This document shows, one piece after another, positions 9,899-19,246 of a DNA stretch of 64,000 bases (the first letter of the stretch is position 1; every line of letters begins with the position of its first letter). Both the position numbers and the translations under genes were made by a program. Source of the DNA: Corallium rubrum. Lineage: Eukaryota > Cnidaria > Anthozoa > Scleralcyonacea > Coralliidae. Location of the stretch: NCBI GenBank assembly GCA_964035015.1, contig OZ036017.1:1301501-1365500 (forward strand). The letters run 5' to 3'. The notes beneath the pieces were generated by a model. That model made no database searches and was not told where the DNA came from. It was given only the letters and a program-made list of their open reading frames with translations.

Positions 9899-11018
9899 GG
9901 ACCTCTACATCGACATACCAAAGCTAAAACCTGATAGCTGTTTGGTCCCGGTTAGCTTTCACTTATTGTTCGACTTCAAGAACATGAACACCAAGTCGTG
10001 GTTCCTAAACAATCTCTCCAGGCTTCTGGTTGAAAGGCTGGTCGTCAAGCTAGCCGGTGAGACTGTTTACGACAACACGGGTGAAAGTGTCTTCCAATCG
10101 TACAGAGATCTCTGGTTATCGAAAACGGTGAGGGATCAGATGGTTGGATACGGAATTGGTTCAGAAAACCTGAGAAAGTTGATGTCTAAGGACGACAGTG
10201 GGGCCTCCTCTGGGGACGCTGAGAAGGTGGCTGACGCTCTGATGCTTACAATCCACGGAACAAAGCTGAGGGTAAAACTGGATAAAATCCTCGGGGACAA
10301 TGGACTCTACCCTCCCTTTGAAATGTACAACAACTTCCGCTACGTCATTAGTTTACCAAAGGCCTCTGACATTATGGTGGCTCAGTCAAGTGAATCTGTT
10401 GACGGGTACACACTGGAAAACCATGAACTGGAGTATGAGACGATTGATAACATCGACATCGCCAGTGAAATAACCTCGCTGTACACAAATGGTCGATCGC
10501 TGTCCTACGAACACGTGACACTAATGAAGTCAACTGAATGGGCGGCTGGATCGACCCTGATCGACGAACACATTAACCTTCCACGAAAGTCTATGAAAGG
10601 TATTGTGATGATGTTCACAAATAAAACCCGGACTGATAGTGAGGAATACGTCTATCTAAACATTGAAAGTGTTAAGCTAACGATTGAGGGTGTACCCAAC
10701 GCCGTCTTCAGTCAGGGGATTCCAAAGAGTCGGTTTTATGATGAGGCTAAAAGACTATTCGGTGGGAAGGAAAACACGGATCAGTTTATGACAATCCAGA
10801 AGTTCTACAAGGACGCCTTCGCTCTGGCGATTGACTTGAGAAGTATTGAGGATCGCGATAGTGTTGGGACTGGGAAAAGAATTGTTAATACACAGTCTGG
10901 GGTCCTGACTGAGATCACCAAAAAGGTGACCGTGGCTAACGTAGTCTGTCGGATCTTTGTGTTGAGTGATGGTTTGGTAAATATGGTAAACAGAAATTTA
11001 AAATCAATTCAGTATTAA
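9870..11018 (+). CDS. Polinton major capsid protein (double jelly-roll), element A, intact ORF
   Basis: This is a 382-residue protein from the ATG at 9870. It has the signature layout of Polinton and adintovirus double-jelly-roll capsids: an N-terminal DIPKLKPDSCLVP strand, then NNLSRLLVERLVVKLAG, a YRDLWL block, FEMYNNFRYVISLPKA, and near the end of the second half SMKGIVMMF and IEGVPNAVFSQGI. Length and block order fit the family, somewhat shorter than typical. The stop abuts the ATPase start (TAAATG). This is the only capsid copy in the window without an internal lesion; B is frameshifted. An N-terminal extension through 9776-9869 is possible but would need a frame change. Confidence 0.8.
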   Translation: MNPNKVNPGEDLYIDIPKLKPDSCLVPVSFHLLFDFKNMNTKSWFLNNLSRLLVERLVVKLAGETVYDNTGESVFQSYRDLWLSKTVRDQMVGYGIGSENLRKLMSKDDSGASSGDAEKVADALMLTIHGTKLRVKLDKILGDNGLYPPFEMYNNFRYVISLPKASDIMVAQSSESVDGYTLENHELEYETIDNIDIASEITSLYTNGRSLSYEHVTLMKSTEWAAGSTLIDEHINLPRKSMKGIVMMFTNKTRTDSEEYVYLNIESVKLTIEGVPNAVFSQGIPKSRFYDEAKRLFGGKENTDQFMTIQKFYKDAFALAIDLRSIEDRDSVGTGKRIVNTQSGVLTEITKKVTVANVVCRIFVLSDGLVNMVNRNLKSIQY

Positions 11019-11631
11019 ATGGATCACCCGTTCAATATGTTGGTCACTGGTATGACAGCTTGTGGGAAAACCTTGGTATCTCCTGAAGATGTTGGAAAAT
11101 GAATACTTCGGGTTCTTCGACTACATCGTTCTGCTCTGTCCAACGTTCAGCTGTAACGAAACCTATACTACTTGGAGATACGCCCCCGACCCAGACTTCA
11201 TCGCTGTGGAGTGTAGTCAGGACGATGTCGAAATTATACTGGAACATATTGTTGAAATATTCAAAGGTTCCAGAACATTAATAGTCCTCGACGACTGTGC
11301 TAGTGGACAAACCGTAAAGAACAGAACAAGTGAGTTGGTTAAATTAGCTTTCAGCGCCCGGCACTACAATCTGTCAACTATTGTAATCACACAACAGCTA
11401 ACAGCTATCACAAAACCTTATAGGGAGAATATCAGCAAACTGGTAACGTTTTACAACCCCAACAAAACCGACATGAAGGTTATTACTGATGACTACCTAG
11501 GTGGCTTAGACCGTGATGACGTCATAGGGATAACTGAAAAGTTAAAAGAAAACAAATACGCTAGGCTTGAGGTTATGTTAAGGCATCCGTACGCGTATAA
11601 GGTGGTCATCCCAAAATCTGGTCCACAGTAA
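11019..11631 (+). pseudogene. Polinton FtsK/HerA-type genome-packaging ATPase, element A copy, frameshifted in the P-loop
   Basis: This is an A32-like packaging ATPase predicted to pump DNA into the capsid. Translation starts at 11019, sharing the A of the upstream TAA (TAAATG). Walker A reads GMTACGKT and Walker B TLIVLDDCAS; a conserved ITQQLTAI block follows, as in HerA/FtsK-type packaging motors. One extra T just after the Walker A codons (about 11078) shifts the frame, so only the part from about 11062 is readable downstream. The B copy lacks this insertion but has other breaks. At about 200 residues the length fits Polinton ATPases. Confidence 0.85.
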
Positions 11632-11632
11632 G

Positions 11633-12218
11633 ATGGCTGAAAAGAAAACTAAAACGGTAAAAGTTGGGAAAAAATCAAGGCATCCGCCGTGGAACCAGCC
11701 GAGATATCTGTTGGGAACCAGAAACGGAAATACCTACTGAAGTCGGTGAACTCGTCGATGAGCTCGTCAATGATTTAAAAAAGGCTAAGGAAACCAACTC
11801 AACACTACCACCAACCGGTGACATCGATAGTAAGAGGAGTGAGCTGATAAAACTATCAGAGGACGGTGAGGTGACTCAGTCAGTCAGCTACAACAGAAAA
11901 GCATCTGTAAAGGTTGTGGATAAGCTGTACGCTAAATATGAGGCTAGAAGGATGGAAAGTGCTAACGAATTCCTGACTGATATGTTAATCAGTAGGTTCT
12001 CTAATGTTCTCGGTGGTTTGGACGCTGTAGAAAGCTCTGAGGCGTTAGACACCGAGCTACAAAAAGATAAACTGTTAAAGAGTGACGTCGGTAAAGTTGT
12101 GGCCATGATCACACCGTACATACCATGCCTCGGACTGCTATCTGGTGGTGTAACTGTGGGAAAACATGTGTACCAACATAAAACAAAGGTAGTTGAACAG
12201 AAATCTGAAACCAACTAA
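11633..12218 (+). pseudogene. Terminal Polinton gene of unknown function, element A copy, 1-nt frameshift
   Basis: This is the A copy of the 195-residue protein at 33560-34147. The ATG at 11633 follows the ATPase stop by one base. A one-base loss in an A-run near 11673 breaks the frame after about 13 codons; the rest is open to 12218. The protein has a basic N-terminus, an acidic middle and a helical segment (KVVDKLYAKYEARRMESANEFL). It ends in a hydrophobic segment (MITPYIPCLGLLSGGV) followed by a short basic tail. Its 3' third lies within the terminal inverted repeat. No known domain is recognised. Confidence 0.7.
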
Positions 12219-12441
12219 TTTGTGTGTTAAAACCAAAACCTTGACCGTTCTGAAGCGTTTTCAGAAAAGGTGGGGTCTGTCGTACTTCCCGGGGCCCACT
12301 TTTCGGTCTGCTTATACTTTGAAAATGAAAAAAAAAATAGTTCACCCTCTCAAACATCCTCTCCCGTTGAATTCCAACATTTTGAGGCTGTTTTTGGATA
12401 AAAAAAAAAAATACGCCGGAACCCTCAAGTCCTATACTACT
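12057..12441. repeat. Right terminal inverted repeat of Polinton A
   Basis: This aligns end to end with both TIRs of element B, more divergently than B's TIRs align to each other. It begins inside the terminal gene, passes through paired poly-A/T tracts (about 12325 and 12402) and ends CCTATACTACT. Polinton termini are known to carry AGT/ACT ends, and this fits. The 6-bp segment after it (TACGTC) is the presumptive target duplication. Confidence 0.85.
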
Positions 12442-12549
12442 TACGTCTTAAAATGTATTGTTTCACTATTTTGGTAAAATTTATTAGTTACGATTTGATT
12501 ATAAAGGTAGCAAAATCAAAGCACATGCAACGCAGTCGAACGCAACTAA

Positions 12550-12785
12550 ACACAACACAACACAACACAACACAACACAACACAACACAACACAACACAA
12601 CACAACACAACACAGCACAGCACAGCACAGCACAGCACAGCACAGCACAGCACAGCACAGCACAGCACAGCACAGCACAGCACAGCACAGCACAGCACAG
12701 CACAGCACAGCACAGCACAGCACAGCACAACACAACACAACACAACACAACACAACACAACACAATTCAACACAACACAACACAC
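12550..12785. repeat. Pentanucleotide microsatellite (CACAA)n-(CACAG)n-(CACAA)n
   Basis: This is about 47 uninterrupted pentamers arranged as a central CACAG block (about 12611-12726) flanked by CACAA blocks. The block structure suggests a point change that spread by slippage or unequal exchange in the middle. Open frames through this array on both strands are artefacts of the repeat. Confidence 0.97.
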
Positions 12786-12969
12786 TGCACTCCAGCACAA
12801 CACACTAGTACACACTGTACTGTATGTTTATTTAAAAGAACTTTGTTAAAATAATGAAGAACAGTGGCGTGCTGGCAGGGGGGCCGGGACCATGCCCCCC
12901 GGTGAATGGCAGGGGGGCCGGGGGCCATGGTACCCCAGTGAAGATTTTTTATGGGGCGCCAAAATTCCC

Positions 12970-13596
12970 CAAAGGACACAAAAGAACGTTATTCAGAATT
13001 TTGTCAGACTCCGATGAGCCAAAGAGAGAAACAAGAGTTTGACATTGTGGAGAAGCTTGCCAGCTTGGAGACAATGCACTGTCTTTTATCGAGATCTCGG
13101 ATCTGTACAGCACTGCCTGTGGGGAAAAAATCACAGTTCACAGTAACACAACACCTTGTGCCCATGCAATACCTTTTCGAATTCTGTCGCAATTCTGACA
13201 AGCTGATAACTTCGACTTGGACTTGGAAGCTAACATCAGCAGTTTCTGCACGACATATCGCATCAACCCATCTCGCTGCGCTGAACCGACTACTGTTCAC
13301 ATTTGCACCGTCATTCCAAATATTCAATCGTTCCATTTTTGGCAAAGAAAGCAAGGAAGATGTTCACGATGTCGATGGTTCTGATTCTCAACAAGGATAT
13401 GATGAGAACGATGATCTTGATTCAGATCATGATGACGAAATAGACGAAGCTACTTGTGCCAACGAAGCAGCACGGAACAACAAAGATGTACCATCTGTTG
13501 TCGAGGCTCTAAAAATTCTCTCGCGTCCCGATTACCACCTGGTCGTTGCAATCTCAATCAGTTCTGCGACTGCTGAGCGCTCCTTCTCGGCCCTTT
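12970..13596 (+). pseudogene. hAT transposase fragment (C-terminal dimerisation region)
   Basis: This is the internally deleted tail of a hAT-family transposase. The recognisable part is near the C-terminus: an acidic linker rich in Asp, Ser and Glu (about residues 130-165 of the open frame), then VEALKILSRPDYHLVVAISISSATAERSFSAL. That last stretch is the hallmark hAT dimerisation motif, with Ser-Ala-Ala/Thr-x-Glu-Arg-x-Phe-Ser. The frame ends at a TAA created at the junction with a MITE at 13595. The catalytic DDE core is not identifiable upstream. It cannot encode an active enzyme, although the element termini might still be mobilised in trans. Confidence 0.8.
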
Positions 13597-13893
13597 AAGG
13601 CTGTTTTTCACTAGGCGATATTTTTCGAGCGAAGCGACCTTTTGTTTTTGTCTTGGCTAATTAAGCCGGTTTTCCACTAGGCGACTTTTGTCGCGCGAAG
13701 CGACTTTTTCTTTTGTTTCATGAGCTCTGAGCTGGAACTAATCAGAAATCTATTGAATTCGAACAAAGAAAATCGCTTCGCACGAAAAAAATCGCCTAGT
13801 GGAAAACCGGCTTCAGTTCCACCTGAGAACTTACGAGACAAAAGAAAATGTCGCTTCGCGCGATATTTTTCGCCAATTGGAAATCCAGCTTAA
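13595..13893. mobile_element. Nested MITE pair (aggcgac/gcgaagcgac family)
   Basis: An outer inverted repeat (TTAAGGCTGTTTTTCACTAG near 13596, mirrored at 13873-13893) encloses an inner copy of the same family (about 13671-13813). The inner copy has better-preserved ends (AAGCCGGTTTTCCACTAGGC and its reverse complement). The family is marked by GCGAAGCGAC motifs next to the ends. One copy therefore appears to have inserted into another, inside the hAT remnant. Confidence 0.8.
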
Positions 13894-14057
13894 GAGAGTG
13901 AAAACTCGCATTCGTTCATCTATGTTGCAAGGACGACTGAAAGCCTTAAGGCTCTTTAATTTCCAGTCAACGTAAAAACCAGCTCGCAGCTCACTGCGAG
14001 TGTTTGCATCTAATTAAAAACAACTCGCAGTGCTTGTTTTGTCGTTGTCAGTTCTTT

Positions 14058-14205
14058 TTAAGGCGGTTTTCCACTAGGCGACATTTGTCGACCGACTCGA
14101 CATTTTTCTTTTGTCTTGGCTAATTAGTTCCACTCGAGAGCTTGCGAGACAAAAGAAAATGTCGCTTCGCGCGACATTTTTCGCCTAGTGGAAAACCGCC
14201 TTTAA
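14058..14205. mobile_element. MITE of the aggcgac family
   Basis: This is about 147 bp with inverted ends TTTAAGGCGGTTTTCCACTA on the left and the near-perfect reverse complement on the right, and T/A-rich flanks. It has the same GCGAAGCGACATTTTC internal motif as the pair at 13595-13893. It is non-coding. Confidence 0.82.
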
Positions 14206-14770
14206 TGAGATACAAGTACTCGCGGCAAGCTGCGAACTAGTTTTTGCGATGAGTGGAAAAGAACCTTTACTCTTGATTGCAGTTTTTAACACGTTTTCCA
14301 AATTGCTTTCATTTCCTTGCAATTATTGCTCTATATTTTAGTCTTGAAAGTCTAATGACAGTAAGTCATTTCACGTATAACAGATATTGATGCTTTTGTA
14401 AATTAGCGCCACGAATGTTTTATATCGGTCTAAGAGGACTGCACTCGCGGGAACAAAGATGGAGACCTGGGGGCACCAAACTCACTGTTGGCCTCCCCTG
14501 ACGAACAAAGGCCAGTCAGCCACTGATGAACAATAATAATTTACGGCTCTTGCATATCTAACTTTGTTCTTAAGATATTGAGATTTGTTTGTCGATATAG
14601 AATTTTAACTCCTGACGTCGCTTGTGCATAATGACTTATTTAAACATGTTGTACATTAAGATCGTTGCGATTGAAGTACCAGGCGGGAAGCGAAGTTTGT
14701 TAAAAATGTGATAGCCCAGCAAATACCTTTGAGTAAAGGCATATTAGACATAATATTTTTAAAGAAAATT

Positions 14771-14820
14771 TTAATACTAACGTTTCGTTACGACACGTAA
14801 CATCATCAGAGTGATAATAT
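14771..14820 (-). ncRNA. Hammerhead ribozyme motif (Penelope-like element type)
   Basis: On the minus strand the conserved core CUGAUGA (14803-14809) is followed by a perfect 6-bp stem II (GUUACG/CGUAAC, loop UGU). GAAAC and a minimal stem III (ACGU) then lead to the cleavage-site trinucleotide GUU. Stem I is short (ACU/AGU). This is the compact form with a tiny stem III known from Penelope-like elements, which probably cleaves as a dimer. The surrounding 14650-14830 resembles a PLE end, but no PLE coding sequence is adjacent. Confidence 0.72.
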
Positions 14821-14825
14821 TTACA

Positions 14826-15539
14826 AAGTAAGATCGGCTTAAGTAGCAAAACTGTTACATAAATAGAAGATGATGAGGTGTGAGAAAGGAATTTGTTAAT
14901 TAGAATTGTTAATGAGGAAAACCTAGGTGTGAGTCGAGGTGAGATGTCGAGAAAGTGGGAGAAGTAAGAAAAAGAAAAAAAATTTAAAAAAAATATTAAA
15001 GAAAAAATTAAATAAAAACCCCAGAACTAAGAAAGTGTCAAAGGGAAAGAACGATGTTGATGATGTTGTACATCATTGCAATTATTAAACAAAATCACTT
15101 GAAACTAGTCCTGTACGTACATATGCTTCTCACAACGTTAAGCATACAATGTTTCAAGTGATTTTGTTTGAAAATTGCAAAAATATATAATTTTCTCAGT
15201 AAGTTATTATGCATGCAGGGGGGATTGTTAAATTTCCTTATGAAACAAATTTCAATATCTCAACTGGAACAAAGCGCTAATCTTTATAATGGCAAGATTT
15301 TATATAAGTTACTTTCAAATAAGAGAGTTTATTTCTAACTCAATTTTCTATTTCATAGCACTTTAACATCGTAGTTAAATATAGTTTTTAATAGATGGCT
15401 GTACGTTCTAGATTACGTGCTACGAGAAAGGAGGAGGTGCCACCAGCTGCATTGATAGTTTTGCACATACTTCAGCAGCGACATCAATGGCGTCTGGGAT
15501 CATTGCACTTGCTCTACAAGCAAAGTAAGGATCACCAAA

Positions 15540-15541
<2 letters not shown>
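14826..15541. other. Non-coding, A-rich; contains a 105-bp palindromic MITE
   Basis: 14826-15060 is A-rich and without structure I recognise. At 15076-15180 a short element has 28-bp inverted ends (TTGCAATTATTAAACAAAAT and its mirror) around a GTACGTAC centre. From 15181 to 15541 I see no gene; one open frame at 15395 simply runs into the TA microsatellite. Confidence 0.6.

Positions 15542-15613
<72 letters not shown>
15542..15613. repeat. (TA)n microsatellite
   Basis: This is a pure TA dinucleotide run. It is immediately followed (15613-15712) by a hairpin-forming segment whose ends TTAGATTAT..GCTC..AAATTTCTATGAG are mirrored at 15681-15710, a small MITE-like palindrome. Confidence 0.95.
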
Positions 15614-15616
<3 letters not shown>

Positions 15617-15971
15617 TTATGAGCTCGAAATTTCTATGAGTGAATAGTTGACGAGAGCGGAGCTCGAGTCAACTATCATCTCATAGAAATTGAGAGCGAA
15701 TAATCTAATTGTTTTAGTAGAAACTAACTTGTGTACCTTAGTTCTTCCAAATTATTTCAAAAAACGAAGCATAACCATTGCTTCTGTGCGAAAACCAATG
15801 CAAAACAATCTTTCACTCCTCGTGTCCTCCATGTTGTTTTACTGCATGGCCGCGCGAGTACTGGTACTCAATTTGCTACTCGCTATCTATTGACGAATAG
15901 ATATCGAGTAGAGTAGCCAATCAGATTGCAGCATTTGCAATAGAATACTAGTAAGTTTCTACTAAATATAT

Positions 15972-16396
<425 letters not shown>

Positions 16397-16476
16397 TGTA
16401 ATAACATTTGGCAGAGTGCTCAATGGATACCCAGAGCATATTAAACAAATGGAAGTAGAGTGACTCAACAAATTTG

Positions 16477-16546
16477 ACTAGGCATATTTATTACTATTTA
16501 GTTTCGTACCACGAGATGTGGCACTCTTCAGATAAAACGGCCTAAT
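16477..16546 (-). ncRNA. Hammerhead ribozyme in the left PLE arm
   Basis: The core is CUGAAGA (16525-16531), a 7-bp stem II (GUGCCAC/GUGGUAC), GAA, a 4-bp stem III (ACUA/UAGU, loop AA) and the cleavage triplet GUA. Stem I is UUUAU/AUAAA plus a second helix UAGGC/GCCUA across a 3x3 internal loop. All invariant nucleotides of the fold are present. The position, downstream of the GIY-YIG ORF, matches the known location in PLE terminal repeats. Confidence 0.88.
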
Positions 16547-17752
16547 GCCTGACAGCTAAAACTTACAATATTTTGTACAAACAGATGAGGCTTTAATCCT
16601 ATTTACCATGCAAGCTAATCAATTATCACCTTATCGTTGTGTTGACACCACCTGGAAATACCAAACTTAAGCGGTAATTTTAAAATAGTTAGAGTTCATT
16701 AAGAGTTAATTAAAAGGAATTTTTTAGCATGTCTACATGAAGAAACTAGTTCATTGCGTTTGTTTAGGGTAGCCATAGTAGGTTTACATATGATAAAGTA
16801 TTTTCCCCACAAACAGAGATTGCATCTATTTGAAGCGCAATTATAAGGCTTAGCTCGCTTCAATATTTTCCAATTAATATTGTTATTTTTCAAGTCCCAA
16901 ATGTGTTTACTCAGCGAGGAGTTCTGTTTCTTGTGAGAATTAAATGATGCCTTGCGGTTCGTAAATCTTGTCTTAAAAGAGTTCTCAGTAAGCCCGACAT
17001 ACGTTTGTGGAGGTCTGTTATCTTTAGTGGTAACCGTAGCTTGGTACACAACAGACTCAACAAGACATTTCCCTGGCATTGGGCACTCGTCCTTTTTCCT
17101 ACAATTGCATGTTTTTTGACTATCTACATTGCACGTTTGGGACAGTCTGGTTTTGTTGTGTCCATCGATAGTCTGCTTAATGTTTGGCATACAACTGTAG
17201 CTTATCTTGACCGTGTTGCGGTTAAAAATTTTATGTAGAATGTGCCCTGTGGGGAATTCTTCGTCAATGATCTTTAAGAATGATTGTCCAACATTAGTAG
17301 AATCATTCTTGCTGAAGGGTGGGTTGTACCATATAATGTTGCGTTTACGTCGTGTCCTGTTTCGGTTAGCGGTTTGATTTAGCGGATGTTTGAATTTGAG
17401 TTGGTGTGTGTAACCGCTTTTGTCTAGAGCTTTCTGGTATAATGGTACGGCGTGTAGAAACGATTCCTGGTCAGATGATATCTCAGTGAGGCGTTTGTTG
17501 ATGGATAATGGGATATTGTCTAGTATTCTAGGTGCATGGGTGGTTAGACTTGTTATGCACGTAGAGAGGTATGTTGTTAGGTTTAGAGTACGGCTGGTAT
17601 TTCCCGCTAGACAAATTCAAGGTCACATCAAGGAAATTTATGATCTTCTTGTTTGCTTCGATAGTAATTTTTAGACCATGGTTGCTAAAGATGGAACATA
17701 GATCGTTTTTAATCATTTCTATTTCACGCGGTGTTGCTTTAAGAATACCCAG

Positions 17753-17758
17753 ACCATC
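17753..17758. repeat. Left 6-bp target-site duplication of Polinton B (ACCATC)
   Basis: This is identical to 34368-34373 on the other side of the element. Six base pairs is the known Polinton duplication length. The duplicated bases are the Asp-Gly codons (GATGGT on the minus strand) of the PLE reverse-transcriptase YRDDG motif. Confidence 0.93.
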
Positions 17759-18142
17759 CGTAGTATAGGACTTGGGGGTACCAGCACACTTTTTTTTTTT
17801 CGCCAAAAACAGCGCCAGAATGTTGGAATTTAACGGGAAAGGATGTTTGAAAGGGGTAACTTTTTTTTTTCCAAATTTCAAAGCATAACCAGACGGGAAA
17901 ATGGGTTTTAGGGATACGGCAGACCCGATTTTTCTAAAAACGCTTCAGAGTGATCAGGGTTTTGGTTTTGACACACACTTCACTTACTCCCCGATTTCTA
18001 TTCAGATAATTTTGTTTTGTGTTGGTACACATGTTTTCCCACAGTTACACCACCAGATAGCAGTCCGAGACATGGTATATACGGTGTTATCATGGCTACA
18101 ACTTTACCAACGTCACTCTTTAAGAGTTTATCTTTTTGTAAT
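17759..18142. repeat. Left terminal inverted repeat of Polinton B
   Basis: This matches the reverse complement of 33985-34367 with scattered differences. It contains two poly-T tracts (about 17791 and 17861). Its inner part is an antisense copy of the 3' end of the terminal gene at the right end. The inner boundary is where similarity stops (TATCTTTTTGTAA). Confidence 0.92.
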
Positions 18143-18157
18143 CGTAATAATTTTAAT

Positions 18158-18913
18158 ATGGAGGGAATTGAGCTTAAACCATTAGATCCAAATCATGACC
18201 CAAACCCAAATCCTGAGGATGATCAGGAGGAAACAGATTTTGGGGGTGTTGACGCTCCGGAAGACTTTTTGGAGCGTAATAGTGTCGGATCTGATTACGC
18301 TATTGATGGTCCCACTGTAAATAATGTGTCAGAAGACAGAACCGGGAGGATAAGAAGAAGAGCTGCATATAGAAACTGTGAGGATTTTTTCACAAATGTT
18401 CTAGAACTGGAACCACAATGTGCAGATCCACTGTTTGTTGACTATCTGATTGATAATAACATATTAGACATATCCAGGGAGTTTAGTGAGTCTGGTTTGG
18501 TTATCGATTATTCTGTGAAGTATTTAGGAGGTGAGTTTCAGACAATTGGACGGGCTTTAACTGAAGAGGAAGATGGTTTATTAAGGAATGGTATCAGAGC
18601 TTATTATGATGAGTGGGCTAAGGCTAACCTAAATAAGAAACTGAAGAAAGCTGGAATTGTGACTGCTATTGGTTTAGGAGCGATTGCATTAGTGACTGGT
18701 CTGTCGGTAGGTCTAACCAGGAAGGGATCTGATATAGTTCATCAGGCTAGGAAATGGGAGAAGTTACATCCGTCGAAGGGAAGAGACACGATACCATGGA
18801 CAGAAATACAGACAGCTGGTGGTAAGGTAATTGTTCTCACTGGAGAGTATTTAATAGTGGTTATTATGGCGGCTGGATTATTTTTCTATCGTTACCCCAC
18901 TAAGGGAAAATAA
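18158..18913 (+). CDS. Polinton two-TM protein of unknown function
   Basis: This is a 251-residue protein and the first gene inside the left TIR. The ATG at 18158 (TTAATATGG) is chosen over upstream codons because those lie in the TIR. The N-terminal 60 residues are acidic and Pro/Asp-rich, followed by a basic patch (RIRRRAAYR) and a soluble helical middle. There are two hydrophobic segments, AIGLGAIALVTGLSVGL (about residues 180-197) and LIVVIMAAGLFFY near the C-terminus. No homologous domain is recognised. It is the only rightward gene in the left third of B and its counterpart in A would lie outside the window. The ORF is intact. Confidence 0.7.
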   Translation: MEGIELKPLDPNHDPNPNPEDDQEETDFGGVDAPEDFLERNSVGSDYAIDGPTVNNVSEDRTGRIRRRAAYRNCEDFFTNVLELEPQCADPLFVDYLIDNNILDISREFSESGLVIDYSVKYLGGEFQTIGRALTEEEDGLLRNGIRAYYDEWAKANLNKKLKKAGIVTAIGLGAIALVTGLSVGLTRKGSDIVHQARKWEKLHPSKGRDTIPWTEIQTAGGKVIVLTGEYLIVVIMAAGLFFYRYPTKGK

Positions 18914-19015
18914 TTAAACATAAGTGAGTAAAAACTTTACCGGCCGGACCGTCTACCCCTTTGGTCATTCTGGGGTATGTATTTTAGCGGAGCGAGAGAC
19001 CCTGAGACTAAGTAA

Positions 19016-19246
19016 CTTCTGCGCATGCTCAGTCCCACGCGTGACACTACACATGCGCACAAGTTACCTTTGAGAGTGTCACGCGTTTCGTTGGTGTCCG
19101 TATGCGTAGGAATTAATCCCGTCTTCCAGCAGGTAGTAGCTTCTACGCATGCTCAGTCCCACGCGTGACACTACACATGCGCAGTTACCTTTGAGGCGTT
19201 TAGGTGTCCGTACGCGTAGGAATTAATCCCGTTTTCCAGCAGGTAT
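19016..19246. repeat. Tandem duplication at the 3' end of the PolB gene
   Basis: Two imperfect copies (about 19016-19134 and 19139-19246) of a roughly 110-120-bp unit contain the pair CACGCGTGACACTACACATG and TAGGAATTAATCCCG. Each encodes, on the minus strand, the same PolB C-terminal residues (NGINSYAYGH or DGINSYAYGH). The copy at 19016-19134 follows the current stop and is the extra piece, or the original tail. The copies differ by an insertion of about 17 bp. Confidence 0.85.

Larger units (their letters stand above)
1..12441 (+). mobile_element. Polinton/Maverick element A, right part (left end outside the window)
   Basis: This is a large DNA transposon of Polinton type whose genes match element B (17759-34367) one for one in order and strand, from the partial gene at 1-420 to the right terminus. 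The right end carries the same terminal inverted repeat as B and finishes ...CCTATACTACT at 12441. The next six bases, TACGTC (12442-12447), are the presumed target duplication, but the left copy cannot be seen. A 4.8-kb LINE interrupts it at about 1286-6095. Most genes carry frameshifts or stops, so this is a decayed copy. It lies in the same orientation as B, about 5.3 kb away. Confidence 0.9.
12862..14525 (+). mobile_element. hAT transposon remnant with 8-bp target duplication
   Basis: The left end starts CAGTGGCGTGC and the right end finishes GCCACTG, the inverted match expected for a hAT element. The flanking 8-mers are ATGAAGAA (12854-12861) and ATGAACAA (14526-14533), identical at 7 of 8 positions. 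Inside are a truncated transposase coding segment and later MITE insertions (13595-13893 and 14058-14205). The remainder (14206-14525) has no coding signal. Confidence 0.85.
16459..17758 (-). mobile_element. Penelope-like element, 3' half (left of Polinton B): RT end, GIY-YIG, hammerhead
   Basis: This reads on the minus strand from the Polinton B junction. The RT thumb begins right after the YRDDG codons ([14 protein letters not shown]), then [15 protein letters not shown], and [16 protein letters not shown]. The GIY-YIG endonuclease region follows, with YVGLTENSFKTRF and a Cys-rich [13 protein letters not shown] block. A 3' region with a hammerhead ribozyme closes it. Frameshifts interrupt the ORF around 17530. 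The final GIY-YIG frame (16699-17190) ends KKFLLINS and is still open. The 5' continuation of this same element lies across Polinton B at 34374-34477. Confidence 0.9.

Noticed and set aside
12453..12854. Open frames with Cys-Ala-Val-Leu or Asn-Thr-Thr-Gln repeats
   Set aside because: Products of the pentanucleotide microsatellite, open in several frames on both strands.
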